This document shows positions 1-6,575 of a DNA stretch of 10,407 nucleotides, in pieces. Under the pieces are notes generated by a model. That model was given only the letters and a program-made list of their open reading frames with translations, searched no databases and was not told the DNA's origin. The position numbers and the translations under genes were made by a program. The DNA lies in assembly GCF_934636505.1 (NCBI RefSeq), contig NZ_CAKUAL010000066.1:1-10407 (forward strand), in the 5' to 3' direction. The DNA is from an uncultured Ellagibacter sp. (lineage in GTDB: Bacteria > Actinomycetota > Coriobacteriia > Coriobacteriales > Eggerthellaceae). Position 1 is the stretch's first letter; each line of letters starts with the position of its first letter.

Positions 1-744
1 GGTGTCGACGCCCGCCTCAAGTCCTACGCGCACGCCTTCCGCGCTCTCGATATGGGCCGCTGTCGCCATGCCGAGCTTGTGCGCCTCGTCGACCGCCGCA
101 GCTGCGATCTCGGGCGACATGCGCAAAACGCCCGGCTCTCCTTCCTTCTCCGCATCGAAGACACCGCCCGTGATGAACAGCTTCACGAGGTCGCATTTGC
201 GCGCGAAGCAGTCGCGGACGATCTCGCGCGCCTGCTCGGGGGTCTTAGCGATGTGGGCGAACAGCCCCGCGCCGTGGCCGTTCGGCACCGTGACGCCGAC
301 GCCCGAAGTGAGCAGGCGCGGCCCGGGGTACTTTCCGGCGTTGATCGCGTCGCGCACGTCCACGTCGGCAAAGCCCGGGTCGCCCACCGAGCGCACGGTA
401 GTCACGCCGCTCGCAAGCTGCTGCTGCGCATGCTTTTTGATGATGCGCCGCAGGTACCACATGCCGATCGGGTTTCCCACCACCTTGTCGATAAGGTTGC
501 CCGCAGCACCTGCGCTCGTCGGCTTGCCCGAGCCGCAAAGGTGCACGTGCAGGTTCACGAGGCCGGGCGCAAGGTAAGCTCCCTTAAGGTCGATCTCCTG
601 AGCGTTTACAGGCGGCACGATTTCTTCCGCCGCACCGATCGCCGCGATTCGGCCCTCGTCGTCCACGACGACGGTGGTGTTGGGGCGCGGCTCCATGTCG
701 GCGGTGCCGTCGAGGACGGTTGCGTGGGTGAAAACGTAGGCCAT
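1..744 (-). CDS. Metal-dependent amidohydrolase, N-terminal 248 residues (partial, runs off left edge)
   Basis: The reading frame is open from ATG at 744 to the window edge, so the C-terminus is missing. AAGGAG sits just upstream of the start. Residues 1-60 form the usual small beta-sandwich lead-in (VLDGTADMEPRPNTTVVVDD...). Then comes APGLVNLHVHL with the metal-binding HxH at H66 and H68. The GVTTVRSVGDPG stretch, KLFITGG with K188 (the likely bridging, carboxylated lysine) and AAHIES with H231 follow in the order expected of the imidazolonepropionase-related/prolidase-like branch of the amidohydrolase superfamily (COG1228 type). The remaining metal histidine and the catalytic aspartate would lie beyond the edge. 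The family hydrolyses C-N bonds in cyclic amides, dipeptides or N-acyl compounds. The substrate cannot be read from this sequence, and no purine-deaminase signature is visible. No signal peptide is present, so a cytoplasmic enzyme is expected. It is transcribed divergently from the xpaC-like gene. Confidence 0.9.
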   Translation of the reverse strand, partial: MAYVFTHATVLDGTADMEPRPNTTVVVDDEGRIAAIGAAEEIVPPVNAQEIDLKGAYLAPGLVNLHVHLCGSGKPTSAGAAGNLIDKVVGNPIGMWYLRRIIKKHAQQQLASGVTTVRSVGDPGFADVDVRDAINAGKYPGPRLLTSGVGVTVPNGHGAGLFAHIAKTPEQAREIVRDCFARKCDLVKLFITGGVFDAEKEGEPGVLRMSPEIAAAAVDEAHKLGMATAAHIESAEGVRVGLEAGVDT

Positions 745-784
745 GGGATTCTCCTTAAGAGCGCGGCTGCTTGAGGTTTCACCT

Positions 785-790
785 ATTGTA
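785..790 (-). promoter_or_regulatory. Candidate -10 box of the amidohydrolase gene
   Basis: The minus strand reads TACAAT here, 40 nt upstream of the start codon at 744, in an AT-richer stretch. No convincing -35 hexamer lies at the 17-bp distance (it reads GTGTAA), so this is a weak call. It rests on position and the good -10 match. Confidence 0.35.
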
Positions 791-929
791 TCGTGTGAGG
801 TCTCGAATTACACCCCATTTGTTGAATATTGCACTCGCGTTTGGTCGCGCCCGTCGTTTCGTTTCCTACGACTTGGTAAAAAAGGGTTTACGGCGCGCCC
901 TTTGGCTCCTTCGAGCACGTACGTTCGGT

Positions 930-935
930 TACAAT
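930..935 (+). promoter_or_regulatory. Candidate -10 box of the xpaC-telA operon
   Basis: TACAAT on the plus strand, 35 nt before the ATG at 971. The -35 side is poor: TTGGCT at 902-907 gives a 22-bp spacer, which is too long. Together with the minus-strand TACAAT at 785-790 it makes 745-970 a divergent promoter region. No operator-like palindrome stands out there. Confidence 0.35.
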
Positions 936-970
936 CGAGGCGATAGATTGATTCACGGAAAGGCAGCCCG

Positions 971-2122
971 ATGGCTTTTTCAGATAACATGGCCGATCAA
1001 GTTGCAAACGCTGCGCAAAACGCCGTGAAGTCGAGCGATTTCAGCGACCTCCAGTCGACCATCGAGCGTGTTGCCGGCGCCGCCGCTGAGAGCATCGGCC
1101 GCGGGATTGCGCAGGCATCTGACGGTATCCGCCGGGGTCAGGAGCAATACGCGCTCATTCAGGAGCGAAAGCGCAAAGAGGAGCTCATGAACCTGCGCTA
1201 TGCGAGCGCCACGACCCAGCGCGGCGGCGGCATAGCGCTTGTAGTCGCAGGCGTTGCTGTGGGAATCCCGCTTGTCGCCATAGGGCTTATCATGCTCCTC
1301 ATCAAGCTCGCGGCTGCCGTGCCGTTCATCGCCGCAGGCGCCGTGCTCGGCGGCGCGCTCGTGTTCGCGGGCACTCGAAAGATCCGTCTTGCGGGCGCCT
1401 TCGATCGCTACCGCAACGCCATCGGCCTGCGCGAGTCGTACAGCCTGAACGAGCTCGCGCAGCGGGGCTCCGAGAGCGTCGCGGACGTGCAGAAAAACGT
1501 GAGGAAAATGCTTGCGAAGGGCATGTTCAAGCAGGCGACGCTCGATGAAACCTCGGGCCTGCTCCTCATGACCCCCGAAGCCAGCGAGAGCCACGAGCGT
1601 GAGCTTGCCGAGGCGCGCCGTGCTGAACGCCAGCAGGCGCTCGTGCAATCTGCCGGCTCGAAGGAAAGCGCTCCGCTCACCGCCGAGCAGCAGCAGCTCT
1701 TAGACCGTGGAAAGGCGTTTATCGCGCTCATCCGCGAAGGCAACGACGCTATTCCCGATGAAGAGATTTCGCGTACGCTCGACCGGATCGAGCACGTGGT
1801 CACGGCCATTCTCGACGCCGCTGCCGAGAACCCCGAGCTCATCGACGATTTGGACAGGCTCCTCGACTACTACCTGCCCACCACGGTGAAGCTGCTCGAG
1901 ACCTACCGCGAGCTTGATTCCCAGCCAATCCAAAGCGACAACATCGTCGACTCGAAGCGCGAGATAGAGAAAGCGCTCGATAGCTTGAGCGTCGCGTTCG
2001 AGAAGCTGCTCGACTCGCTCTTTCGCGACGTGGCGACCGATGTGTCGTCTGACATCACGGTGCTCCGCACCGTGCTCGCGCAGGAGGGTCTCACCGAAAG
2101 TCCGTTTGACAAGGCCCGATAG
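971..2122 (+). CDS. xpaC: XpaC-family membrane protein (5-bromo-4-chloroindolyl phosphate hydrolysis family)
   Basis: 383 residues, with GGAAAGG (957-963) 7 nt before the ATG. Residues 1-80 are hydrophilic and helical. Residues 87-134 form a long hydrophobic stretch rich in Gly/Ala/Val/Ile/Leu, best read as two closely spaced membrane helices, followed by a basic patch (TRKIR). Residues about 158-190 (LNELAQRGSESVADVQKNVRKML...) look like a small winged-helix-type module. Residues 235-375 carry the characteristic XpaC tail: RTLDRIEHVV, LLDYYLPTTVKLL, YRELD, and FEKLLDSLFRDVATDVSSDI. The family is named after a Bacillus subtilis activity on a chromogenic phosphate, but its true role is unknown. 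In B. subtilis the homologue sits next to yaaN (TelA family), and the same pairing is seen here with a 61-nt gap. This supports both calls and suggests a shared membrane-associated function. Calling it a phosphatase would be unsafe, because no catalytic motif is visible. Confidence 0.88.
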   Translation: MAFSDNMADQVANAAQNAVKSSDFSDLQSTIERVAGAAAESIGRGIAQASDGIRRGQEQYALIQERKRKEELMNLRYASATTQRGGGIALVVAGVAVGIPLVAIGLIMLLIKLAAAVPFIAAGAVLGGALVFAGTRKIRLAGAFDRYRNAIGLRESYSLNELAQRGSESVADVQKNVRKMLAKGMFKQATLDETSGLLLMTPEASESHERELAEARRAERQQALVQSAGSKESAPLTAEQQQLLDRGKAFIALIREGNDAIPDEEISRTLDRIEHVVTAILDAAAENPELIDDLDRLLDYYLPTTVKLLETYRELDSQPIQSDNIVDSKREIEKALDSLSVAFEKLLDSLFRDVATDVSSDITVLRTVLAQEGLTESPFDKAR

Positions 2123-2183
2123 TCAAACCCCTACCGAAAACGGGCGAGCATGCGTCCGTAAGGAACCGAAGAAAGGTATCGTC

Positions 2184-3350
2184 ATGGAAAACAGCACCGA
2201 ATCGAAGGCAACGCCCGAGCTCACGCTTACGCTTACTCCCGAGCTCGACGATGCGCCCGCTCCTGTTCTTTCCGCCCAGCCGGTGGAGGAGCTGGCGAAA
2301 GACGAAGGAGGCCTCGCCCTCGATGACTCAATGCTCTCCGATGACGAGAAGAAGATGGTTGAATCGTTCTCCGAGCAGATCAATGTGCGCGACTCGGCCG
2401 CCATCATGCAGTACGGCGCCGGCGCGCAGAAGAAGATGGCCGATTTCTCCGAGTCGGCGCTCGAGCGGGTGCGCACGAACGATTTGGGCGAGGTGGGCGA
2501 CCTTATCACCGGCGTTGTCAACGAGCTGCGCGGGTTCAATGCCACCGAGGAGAAGGGGCTGTTCGGCTTCTTCAAACGCGGCGTCGACAAGGTGCAGTCG
2601 CTTCGCACGCGCTACGACAAGGCAGAGGCGAACGTGAGCAAGATCGTCGACCAGCTGAAAGACCACCAGATGACGCTCGTGAAGGATGCGGCGACGCTCG
2701 ACAAGATGTACGAGCTGAACCTCACGTACTTCAAAGAGCTCACGATGTATTTGCTCGCGGGCAAAAAGAAGCTCGCTCAGGTTCGCGAGGGCGAGCTCGT
2801 CGAGCTTGTCGAGCATGCTCGTGCTACCGGTCGCGCTGAGGACGCCCAGGCTGCGCAGGACCTCGAGGCCATGTGCACGCGCTTTGAGAAGAAGCTTGGC
2901 GATCTGGACCTCACCCGCACCATCGCCATGCAGACGGCGCCGCAGATTCGCCTCGTGCAGAACAACGAGATCACGCTTGTCGAGAAGATCCAGACCACCA
3001 TCGTGAACACCATTCCGCTGTGGAAAAGCCAGATGGTGCTCGCGCTCGGCATTGCGAACGAGGCTGAGGCCGCCCGCGCGCAGAGCGCTGTCACGAACAT
3101 GACGAACGACCTGCTCAAGAAGAACGCGGAGATGCTGCACACCTCGACTGTCGAGATTGCCCGCGAGTCCGAGCGCGGCATCGTCGACATCGAGACGCTC
3201 AAGAACACCAACGAGACGCTCATCAAGACTTTCGACGAGGTTATGCAAATCCAGGCGGAAGGCCGCCAGAAGCGCGCCGAGGCCGAGGCGGCGATGCGCG
3301 AGATGGAAGCCGAGCTCAAGCAGAAGATGCTCGAGATTCCGCGCGTGTAG
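2184..3350 (+). CDS. telA: Toxic anion resistance protein, TelA/YaaN family
   Basis: 388 residues, close to the size of B. subtilis YaaN. I chose ATG 2184 because AAGAAAGG lies 7 nt upstream and the protein then begins MENSTESKATPELT. The frame is open back to 2040, but the extra residues overlap xpaC and look non-coding. After an acidic, low-complexity N-terminus (1-55), the rest is almost entirely alpha-helical and charged. Family landmarks include GLFGFFKRG (about 126-134), a helical segment with LTYFKELTMYLLAGKKKL, the QTAPQIRLVQNNEITLVEKIQTTIVNTIPLWKSQMV block (about 253-288), and a coiled-coil tail of MREMEAELKQKM type. It has no signal peptide or membrane helix, so it should be cytosolic or bound to a membrane partner such as the XpaC-like protein. 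TelA is linked to tellurite resistance and to envelope-acting antibiotic tolerance in other bacteria. The mechanism is unknown, and no ter-operon genes lie nearby. Confidence 0.95.
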   Translation: MENSTESKATPELTLTLTPELDDAPAPVLSAQPVEELAKDEGGLALDDSMLSDDEKKMVESFSEQINVRDSAAIMQYGAGAQKKMADFSESALERVRTNDLGEVGDLITGVVNELRGFNATEEKGLFGFFKRGVDKVQSLRTRYDKAEANVSKIVDQLKDHQMTLVKDAATLDKMYELNLTYFKELTMYLLAGKKKLAQVREGELVELVEHARATGRAEDAQAAQDLEAMCTRFEKKLGDLDLTRTIAMQTAPQIRLVQNNEITLVEKIQTTIVNTIPLWKSQMVLALGIANEAEAARAQSAVTNMTNDLLKKNAEMLHTSTVEIARESERGIVDIETLKNTNETLIKTFDEVMQIQAEGRQKRAEAEAAMREMEAELKQKMLEIPRV

Positions 3351-3358
3351 CGTTGAGA

Positions 3359-3399
3359 TGCGGGTGTGCGGGCTACGCGAGCTGCCCGCACCCCCCGCA
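3359..3399 (+). terminator. GC-rich hairpin after telA, possible terminator
   Basis: TGCGGG (3359-3364) and TGCGGGC (3367-3373) pair with CCCGCA (3394-3399) and GCCCGCA (3384-3390), giving 6 + 7 bp around a small internal loop with a 10-nt apical loop. It begins 8 nt after the telA stop. There is no T-run afterwards, so it may act as a pause or mRNA-stabilising hairpin rather than a true intrinsic terminator. Confidence 0.4.
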
Positions 3400-3543
3400 C
3401 CGGAAACCTTGCTTGCGGGTAGGTTGCATAGCAGTCGAAATCCGCTGTGCCGGCGGCACTTGTGATTCACGTCCAGTCAGATAGCATAGCTGATGAGATT
3501 GCCCACTGCGAACCTTGTTTGTTCTTTCACGACTGTGGCTCTC

Positions 3544-3699
3544 CGTGGACAAAATCAGTCGATATGTGAGCGCCGACGGGGCTTACTGCTCCCACCTCAC
3601 GCGCCCGCAGATTCACGACCTGGGCATTCTTTGCCAAGCCGCGCGGGAGAGGCGCTCGGAGAGGAAGAACGGCTCACATATCGACCGATTCTGTCCACG
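3544..3699. repeat. Long imperfect inverted repeat (about 28-bp arms), MITE-like or structured-RNA element
   Basis: Left arm 3544-3571 and right arm 3672-3699 are reverse complements over 28 positions with two mismatches. The arms read GTGGACAAAATCAGTCGATA... against ...CCGATTCTGTCCAC. A further 5-bp match, GTGGC 3535-3539 with GCCAC 3699-3703 (sharing the base at 3699), lies outside a bulge. The enclosed 100 nt contain a smaller stem, CTGGGCA...TGCCAAG, with one mismatch. The ORFs across it in several frames have no credible protein content. The whole 3351-3726 interval has no convincing gene: it holds the telA hairpin, a small GTGCC-GGC-GGCAC stem at 3447-3459, and this repeat. I cannot see a clear target-site duplication. 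A non-autonomous mobile element, a regulatory RNA or a bidirectional terminator are all possible. Confidence 0.75.
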
Positions 3700-3726
3700 C
3701 CACCCCGATTCTCAATAAAAAGGCTC

Positions 3727-3951
3727 ATGGCAAAGAAGGTAAGCAATCTAAAGCTCAATAGGGCTCGAAGGAGAGGGTTGGTCCTCATCGCTTTATCCCT
3801 GGGTTTATTTACTTCATCGAAATTGATCGATGAATGCTTCCAAGTCCCTTATAAAGCGCTGATTCTGCTTATCATTGCCTCTTTTGCATGCGGCATGGGG
3901 GGCTTATGGTGCCTCATCGTAGAAGGGAAAAGCCCCTCGTCTAAAGGCTAA
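3727..3951 (+). CDS. Small hypothetical two-helix membrane protein
   Basis: 74 residues from ATG 3727, preceded at very short spacing by AAAAAGG. The frame is open back to 3493, but the upstream part crosses the inverted repeat and reads as non-coding, so I prefer the short form. The N-terminus is basic (MAKKVSN...NRARRRG). Hydrophobic helix one spans about 18-34 (LVLIALSLGLF), a short acidic loop DECFQVPYK follows, helix two spans about 44-65 (ALILLIIASFACGMGGLW), and the tail is short and polar. The positive N-terminus predicts both ends inside the cytoplasm. I recognise no family. Base composition is clearly AT-richer than its neighbours, with many A/T third positions (AAA, ATT, TTA), so it may be recently acquired, or it may not be a gene at all. 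It converges on ychF with a shared terminator. Confidence 0.55.
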   Translation: MAKKVSNLKLNRARRRGLVLIALSLGLFTSSKLIDECFQVPYKALILLIIASFACGMGGLWCLIVEGKSPSSKG

Positions 3952-3973
3952 ACGCAAGCTCGGGAGCTCACCA

Positions 3974-3998
3974 TAAAAAAGGGACGCTTTCGCGTCCC
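3974..3998 (-). terminator. Intrinsic terminator of ychF (possibly bidirectional)
   Basis: GGGACGC (3981-3987) and GCGTCCC (3992-3998) form a perfect 7-bp stem with a TTTC loop. Read on the minus strand it is followed directly by TTTTTT (plus-strand A-run 3975-3980), only 7 nt past the ychF stop codon. In the plus direction it is followed by TATCTTGTT, so it may also stop transcripts from the small gene at 3727-3951. Confidence 0.85.
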
Positions 3999-4005
3999 TA
4001 TCTTG

Positions 4006-5070
4006 TTATACATTGAACTTGAAGTGCATGACGTCGCCGTCTTGTACCACGTATTCCTTGCCTTCCTGGCGAAGCTTGCCGGCATTGCGGCAACCTACCT
4101 CTCCGCCGAGCTCCACGTAGTCGGTAAAGCTCGCGGTCTCAGCCTTGATGAAGCCGCGCTCGAAATCGGAGTGGATGACGCCTGCAGCCTGCGGGGCCTT
4201 AGCACCGATGGGAATGGTCCATGCGCGCGTCTCGGTCTCGCCGCTCGTGAAGTAGCTCTGCAGTCCGAGCAGCTTGTACGCCTCGCGGACCAGGCGTGCC
4301 AATCCCGACTCGGAAAGCCCCATGGCCTCGAGGTACTCCTTCGCTTCCTCGGGATCGAGCTCGGCCAAGTCAGCTTCCACCTTCGCCGAGATGGGCACTG
4401 GCGCGCACCCGTCGATTTCGGCCAAATCGGCGTCGAGCGCGTCCTCGTCGACGTTCGCGATGTAGAGGATCGGCTTCATGGTGAGCAGATGCAGGTCGTA
4501 GATCGCCGCCTGCTCGTCCTCGTCCAAGCCGAGCGTGCGGGCGCGATGGCCTTCGTTCAAGCCCTCGAGCACCTTCTTGGCGACCTCGAGCTTCTTCACG
4601 CCGGCCTTGTCGCGCTTGGCCTCTTTCTCCAGGCGCGGGATGGCCTTGTCGAGCGTGCCGATGTCGGCCAGGATGAGCTCGGTCTTGATCGTCTCCACGT
4701 CGGAGGTCGGGTTGACCTTGCCGTTTACGTGCACGACGTCGGGGTCGCTGAAGAAACGCACAACCTCGCAGATCGCGTCGGTCTCGCGGATGTTCGCGAG
4801 GAACTGGTTGCCCAGGCCCTCGCCCTTGCTCGCGCCCTCCACCAGGCCTGCGATGTCGACGAACTCTACCGTCGCGGGAACGATCTTGGCCGGATGGTCG
4901 ATCGCCGCAAGCGCGTCGAGGCGCGCGTCGGGCACGGGGACGATGCCCACGTTAGGCTCGATGGTGGCGAAGGGATAGTTCGCGGCCAGCCCGCCCTTGT
5001 TCGTGAGCGCGGTGAACAGCGTGGACTTGCCGACGTTCGGCAGGCCGACGATTCCGATGGAAAGCGACAT
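4006..5070 (-). CDS. ychF: Redox-regulated P-loop ATPase YchF (OLA1 type)
   Basis: 354 residues, within the family's normal size. ATG 5070 is preceded by GAAAGAAG. An in-frame extension upstream crosses the promoter and a hairpin, so it is rejected. The Walker A/G1 motif is GLPNVGKST (9-17). The G3 region is DIAGLVEGASKGEGLGNQF from residue 72, where a hydrophobic residue replaces the catalytic glutamine as in HAS-type NTPases. The G4 position is NVDE (206-209) instead of NKxD, the change that makes YchF prefer ATP over GTP. SAK (228-230) is G5. Between G3 and G4 lies a helical coiled-coil insertion (about 120-185). The C-terminal TGS-like domain (about 270-354) ends in EYVVQDGDVMHFKFNV. YchF binds ribosomes and is tied to translation and oxidative-stress responses. 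It is a cytosolic housekeeping gene here, downstream of guaD but with its own candidate promoter. Confidence 0.97.
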   Translation of the reverse strand: MSLSIGIVGLPNVGKSTLFTALTNKGGLAANYPFATIEPNVGIVPVPDARLDALAAIDHPAKIVPATVEFVDIAGLVEGASKGEGLGNQFLANIRETDAICEVVRFFSDPDVVHVNGKVNPTSDVETIKTELILADIGTLDKAIPRLEKEAKRDKAGVKKLEVAKKVLEGLNEGHRARTLGLDEDEQAAIYDLHLLTMKPILYIANVDEDALDADLAEIDGCAPVPISAKVEADLAELDPEEAKEYLEAMGLSESGLARLVREAYKLLGLQSYFTSGETETRAWTIPIGAKAPQAAGVIHSDFERGFIKAETASFTDYVELGGEVGCRNAGKLRQEGKEYVVQDGDVMHFKFNV

Positions 5071-5090
5071 GGAAGCTTCTTTCTCACTCA

Positions 5091-5119
5091 AAAGCGCCGC
5101 CGCGAAACTCGCGGCGGCG
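5091..5119 (-). terminator. Perfect 10-bp hairpin with short T-run between guaD and ychF
   Basis: CGCCGCCGCG (5095-5104) and CGCGGCGGCG (5110-5119) pair perfectly around a 5-nt loop. On the minus strand this is followed by CTTTTGAG. It lies 62 nt after the guaD stop and 24 nt before the ychF start. It can end the ade-guaD transcript, but any ychF transcript from the promoter at 5141-5149 must also read through it. It may therefore act as an attenuator in the ychF leader. Confidence 0.65.
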
Positions 5120-5140
5120 TGTGTGCAGTCAGTTCGGTTC

Positions 5141-5149
5141 ATAATACCA
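5141..5149 (-). promoter_or_regulatory. ychF: Candidate extended -10 promoter of ychF
   Basis: The minus strand reads TGG-TATTAT, an extended -10 (TGnTATTAT), placing transcription start near 5134 and giving a leader of about 64 nt. No good -35 is present, as is usual for extended -10 promoters. The same TGG-TATTAT occurs upstream of the DUF4177-like gene at 9065-9073, which adds support. Confidence 0.5.
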
Positions 5150-5181
5150 CAGGCCGTGCGCAAACGGCCAAGACGTGCGCC

Positions 5182-6567
5182 CTACCTCGCGTCCTTGTCG
5201 CACACGAGGACGCCCTGCGAGAACACTTGGCGCACGTTGTCGGGCGTTGACAGGTAGAGGATGCGGGCAAGCCGGTCGATCGGCTCGTCGAACACGCCGA
5301 AGCCCGTAAGGTCGCTATTGGGCCGCTTCACGTCGATGACCTGCAGGTCGAAGGCGCGCCCCGGCTCGAAGGTCGCAAGCGGCAAGCCGAGCGCCTCGGC
5401 GCCGCCTGCGGTGGCGAGCCAGAACGACTCCACGAGGGACAGCCGCGTGCCCTCGCCGAGCCCGCCGCGTTCCTCGGGCGGGAGCTGTGCGTTCACGCCT
5501 GTCTCGAGCAGGCGCGATACGAGCACTGCTTGGCGAATGTTCTCGTACATGCTAGGGCTGTAGCCGCCCGATATGTCGGTACCGAGTCCCACGTGGATCC
5601 CCTGCGAGCGGAAGCGCTGGACGGGGGCCACGGCGCTTGAGAAGTAGGAGTTCGCCGTCGGACAATGGGCGACGGCGACGCCCAGCTCGGCGAACATCTC
5701 GCCCTCCTCCTCAGTGAGATAGGGACAATGCGCCATGATGGAGTGCTCGCGTAGCAGGCCGAAATCGCGCAGGGCATAAGGATCTGTCTTGCCGAAGCGC
5801 TCAAGCACGACGTCGTGTTCCCACTGCCCCTCGTTGCAGTGCGTCTGCACGTAGGCACCTGTGCTTTCAGCCAGATTGCCCAGGCCGCGAAGCACTTCGT
5901 CGGTGCAGCTGGGGATGAAGCGCGGCGTGATGACGGGCCAGGCGCCCGCCCGGCTTTTCCGTCCGATGGCCTCCACCTCGCGGATGAGAGCTTCGGTGTC
6001 GCGCACCGCCTGCTCAGGCGATGCGTCGCGGTAGTAGTCCGGGTTCGCTGCGGGGTCGTCCATCACCGTCTTGCCCACGAGCGCGCGCTGGCCGCGCTCG
6101 GCACAGATTTCAGCGAGCGCCACCGTTGCCTCCAAGTGGGCGCTGCCAAGGTACACCGCCGTCGTCGACCCTCGAGCAAGGAGCTGATCGACCAGGTCGG
6201 AGTACACTTCCTTCGCGAAATCAACGTCCGCGAACTTCGACTCCAGGGGGAACGTGCGCTCATCGAGCCACCGGTAGAGCGGCTCGTCAAGCGCGAGCGC
6301 CGCCTGCGGCCACTGGGGCGAGTGGGTGTGGATGTCCACGAAACCCGGCAGCCCGAATCTACCCTCCCCCAGCTCGTAGAGCGTGCCGGCCTCGCGGGCC
6401 TTCGCGAGCGCCGCAGCTTGGTCGGGGTCGTCATGTGCGATGACGCGTTCGATCGCGCCGTCTTCCCCTACTTCTATGAGGGCGCACTCCAAATACTCGA
6501 AGCTGCCGTATTCGGGCGTATGGAAAAACGACCCGTAAAACGCCCTCGGTTGCGTAGTCTTTGCCAT
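5182..6567 (-). CDS. guaD: Guanine deaminase
   Basis: 461 residues, slightly longer than E. coli GuaD. It hydrolyses guanine to xanthine and ammonia in the cytoplasm. The amidohydrolase TIM-barrel motifs are all in order. LPGFVDIHTHSPQW has HxH at H80 and H82, and the aromatic PQW/PQ stretch is typical of GuaD. VQTHCNEGQWEHD carries H233 and E236. MAHCPYLTEEE carries H270, VAHCPTANSYFSSA carries H291, and GLGTDISGG carries the metal-binding D331. The start at 6567 lies 8 nt after the ade stop, with only a weak AGGG ribosome binding site, so translation is probably coupled to ade. The longer open frame continuing upstream to 6813 overlaps ade and is a shadow. Context with adenine deaminase fixes the role as purine base salvage or breakdown. 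A chlorohydrolase/TRZ-type relative would be the only alternative, but the PQW and SYFSSA motifs favour GuaD. Confidence 0.93.
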   Translation of the reverse strand: MAKTTQPRAFYGSFFHTPEYGSFEYLECALIEVGEDGAIERVIAHDDPDQAAALAKAREAGTLYELGEGRFGLPGFVDIHTHSPQWPQAALALDEPLYRWLDERTFPLESKFADVDFAKEVYSDLVDQLLARGSTTAVYLGSAHLEATVALAEICAERGQRALVGKTVMDDPAANPDYYRDASPEQAVRDTEALIREVEAIGRKSRAGAWPVITPRFIPSCTDEVLRGLGNLAESTGAYVQTHCNEGQWEHDVVLERFGKTDPYALRDFGLLREHSIMAHCPYLTEEEGEMFAELGVAVAHCPTANSYFSSAVAPVQRFRSQGIHVGLGTDISGGYSPSMYENIRQAVLVSRLLETGVNAQLPPEERGGLGEGTRLSLVESFWLATAGGAEALGLPLATFEPGRAFDLQVIDVKRPNSDLTGFGVFDEPIDRLARILYLSTPDNVRQVFSQGVLVCDKDAR

Positions 6568-6575
6568 TGCGCGCC

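Noticed and set aside
3545..3698. CRISPR-like or integron attC-like reading of the inverted repeat
   Set aside because: There is only one pair of arms and no direct repeats or spacers; no integrase or cas gene is nearby, and attC-type core sites are not recognisable.
3493..3726. N-terminal extension of the small membrane protein to ATG 3493
   Set aside because: The added residues cross both arms of the inverted repeat, are Arg/Pro-rich without any pattern, and the composition changes exactly at the 3727 start.
4003..5250. 415-residue plus-strand ORF antisense to ychF
   Set aside because: Shadow frame produced by GC-rich codons of ychF; ychF is unambiguous on the minus strand. The other long antisense frames (5815-7014, 6561-7796, 2328-3470) are the same effect over guaD, ade and telA.
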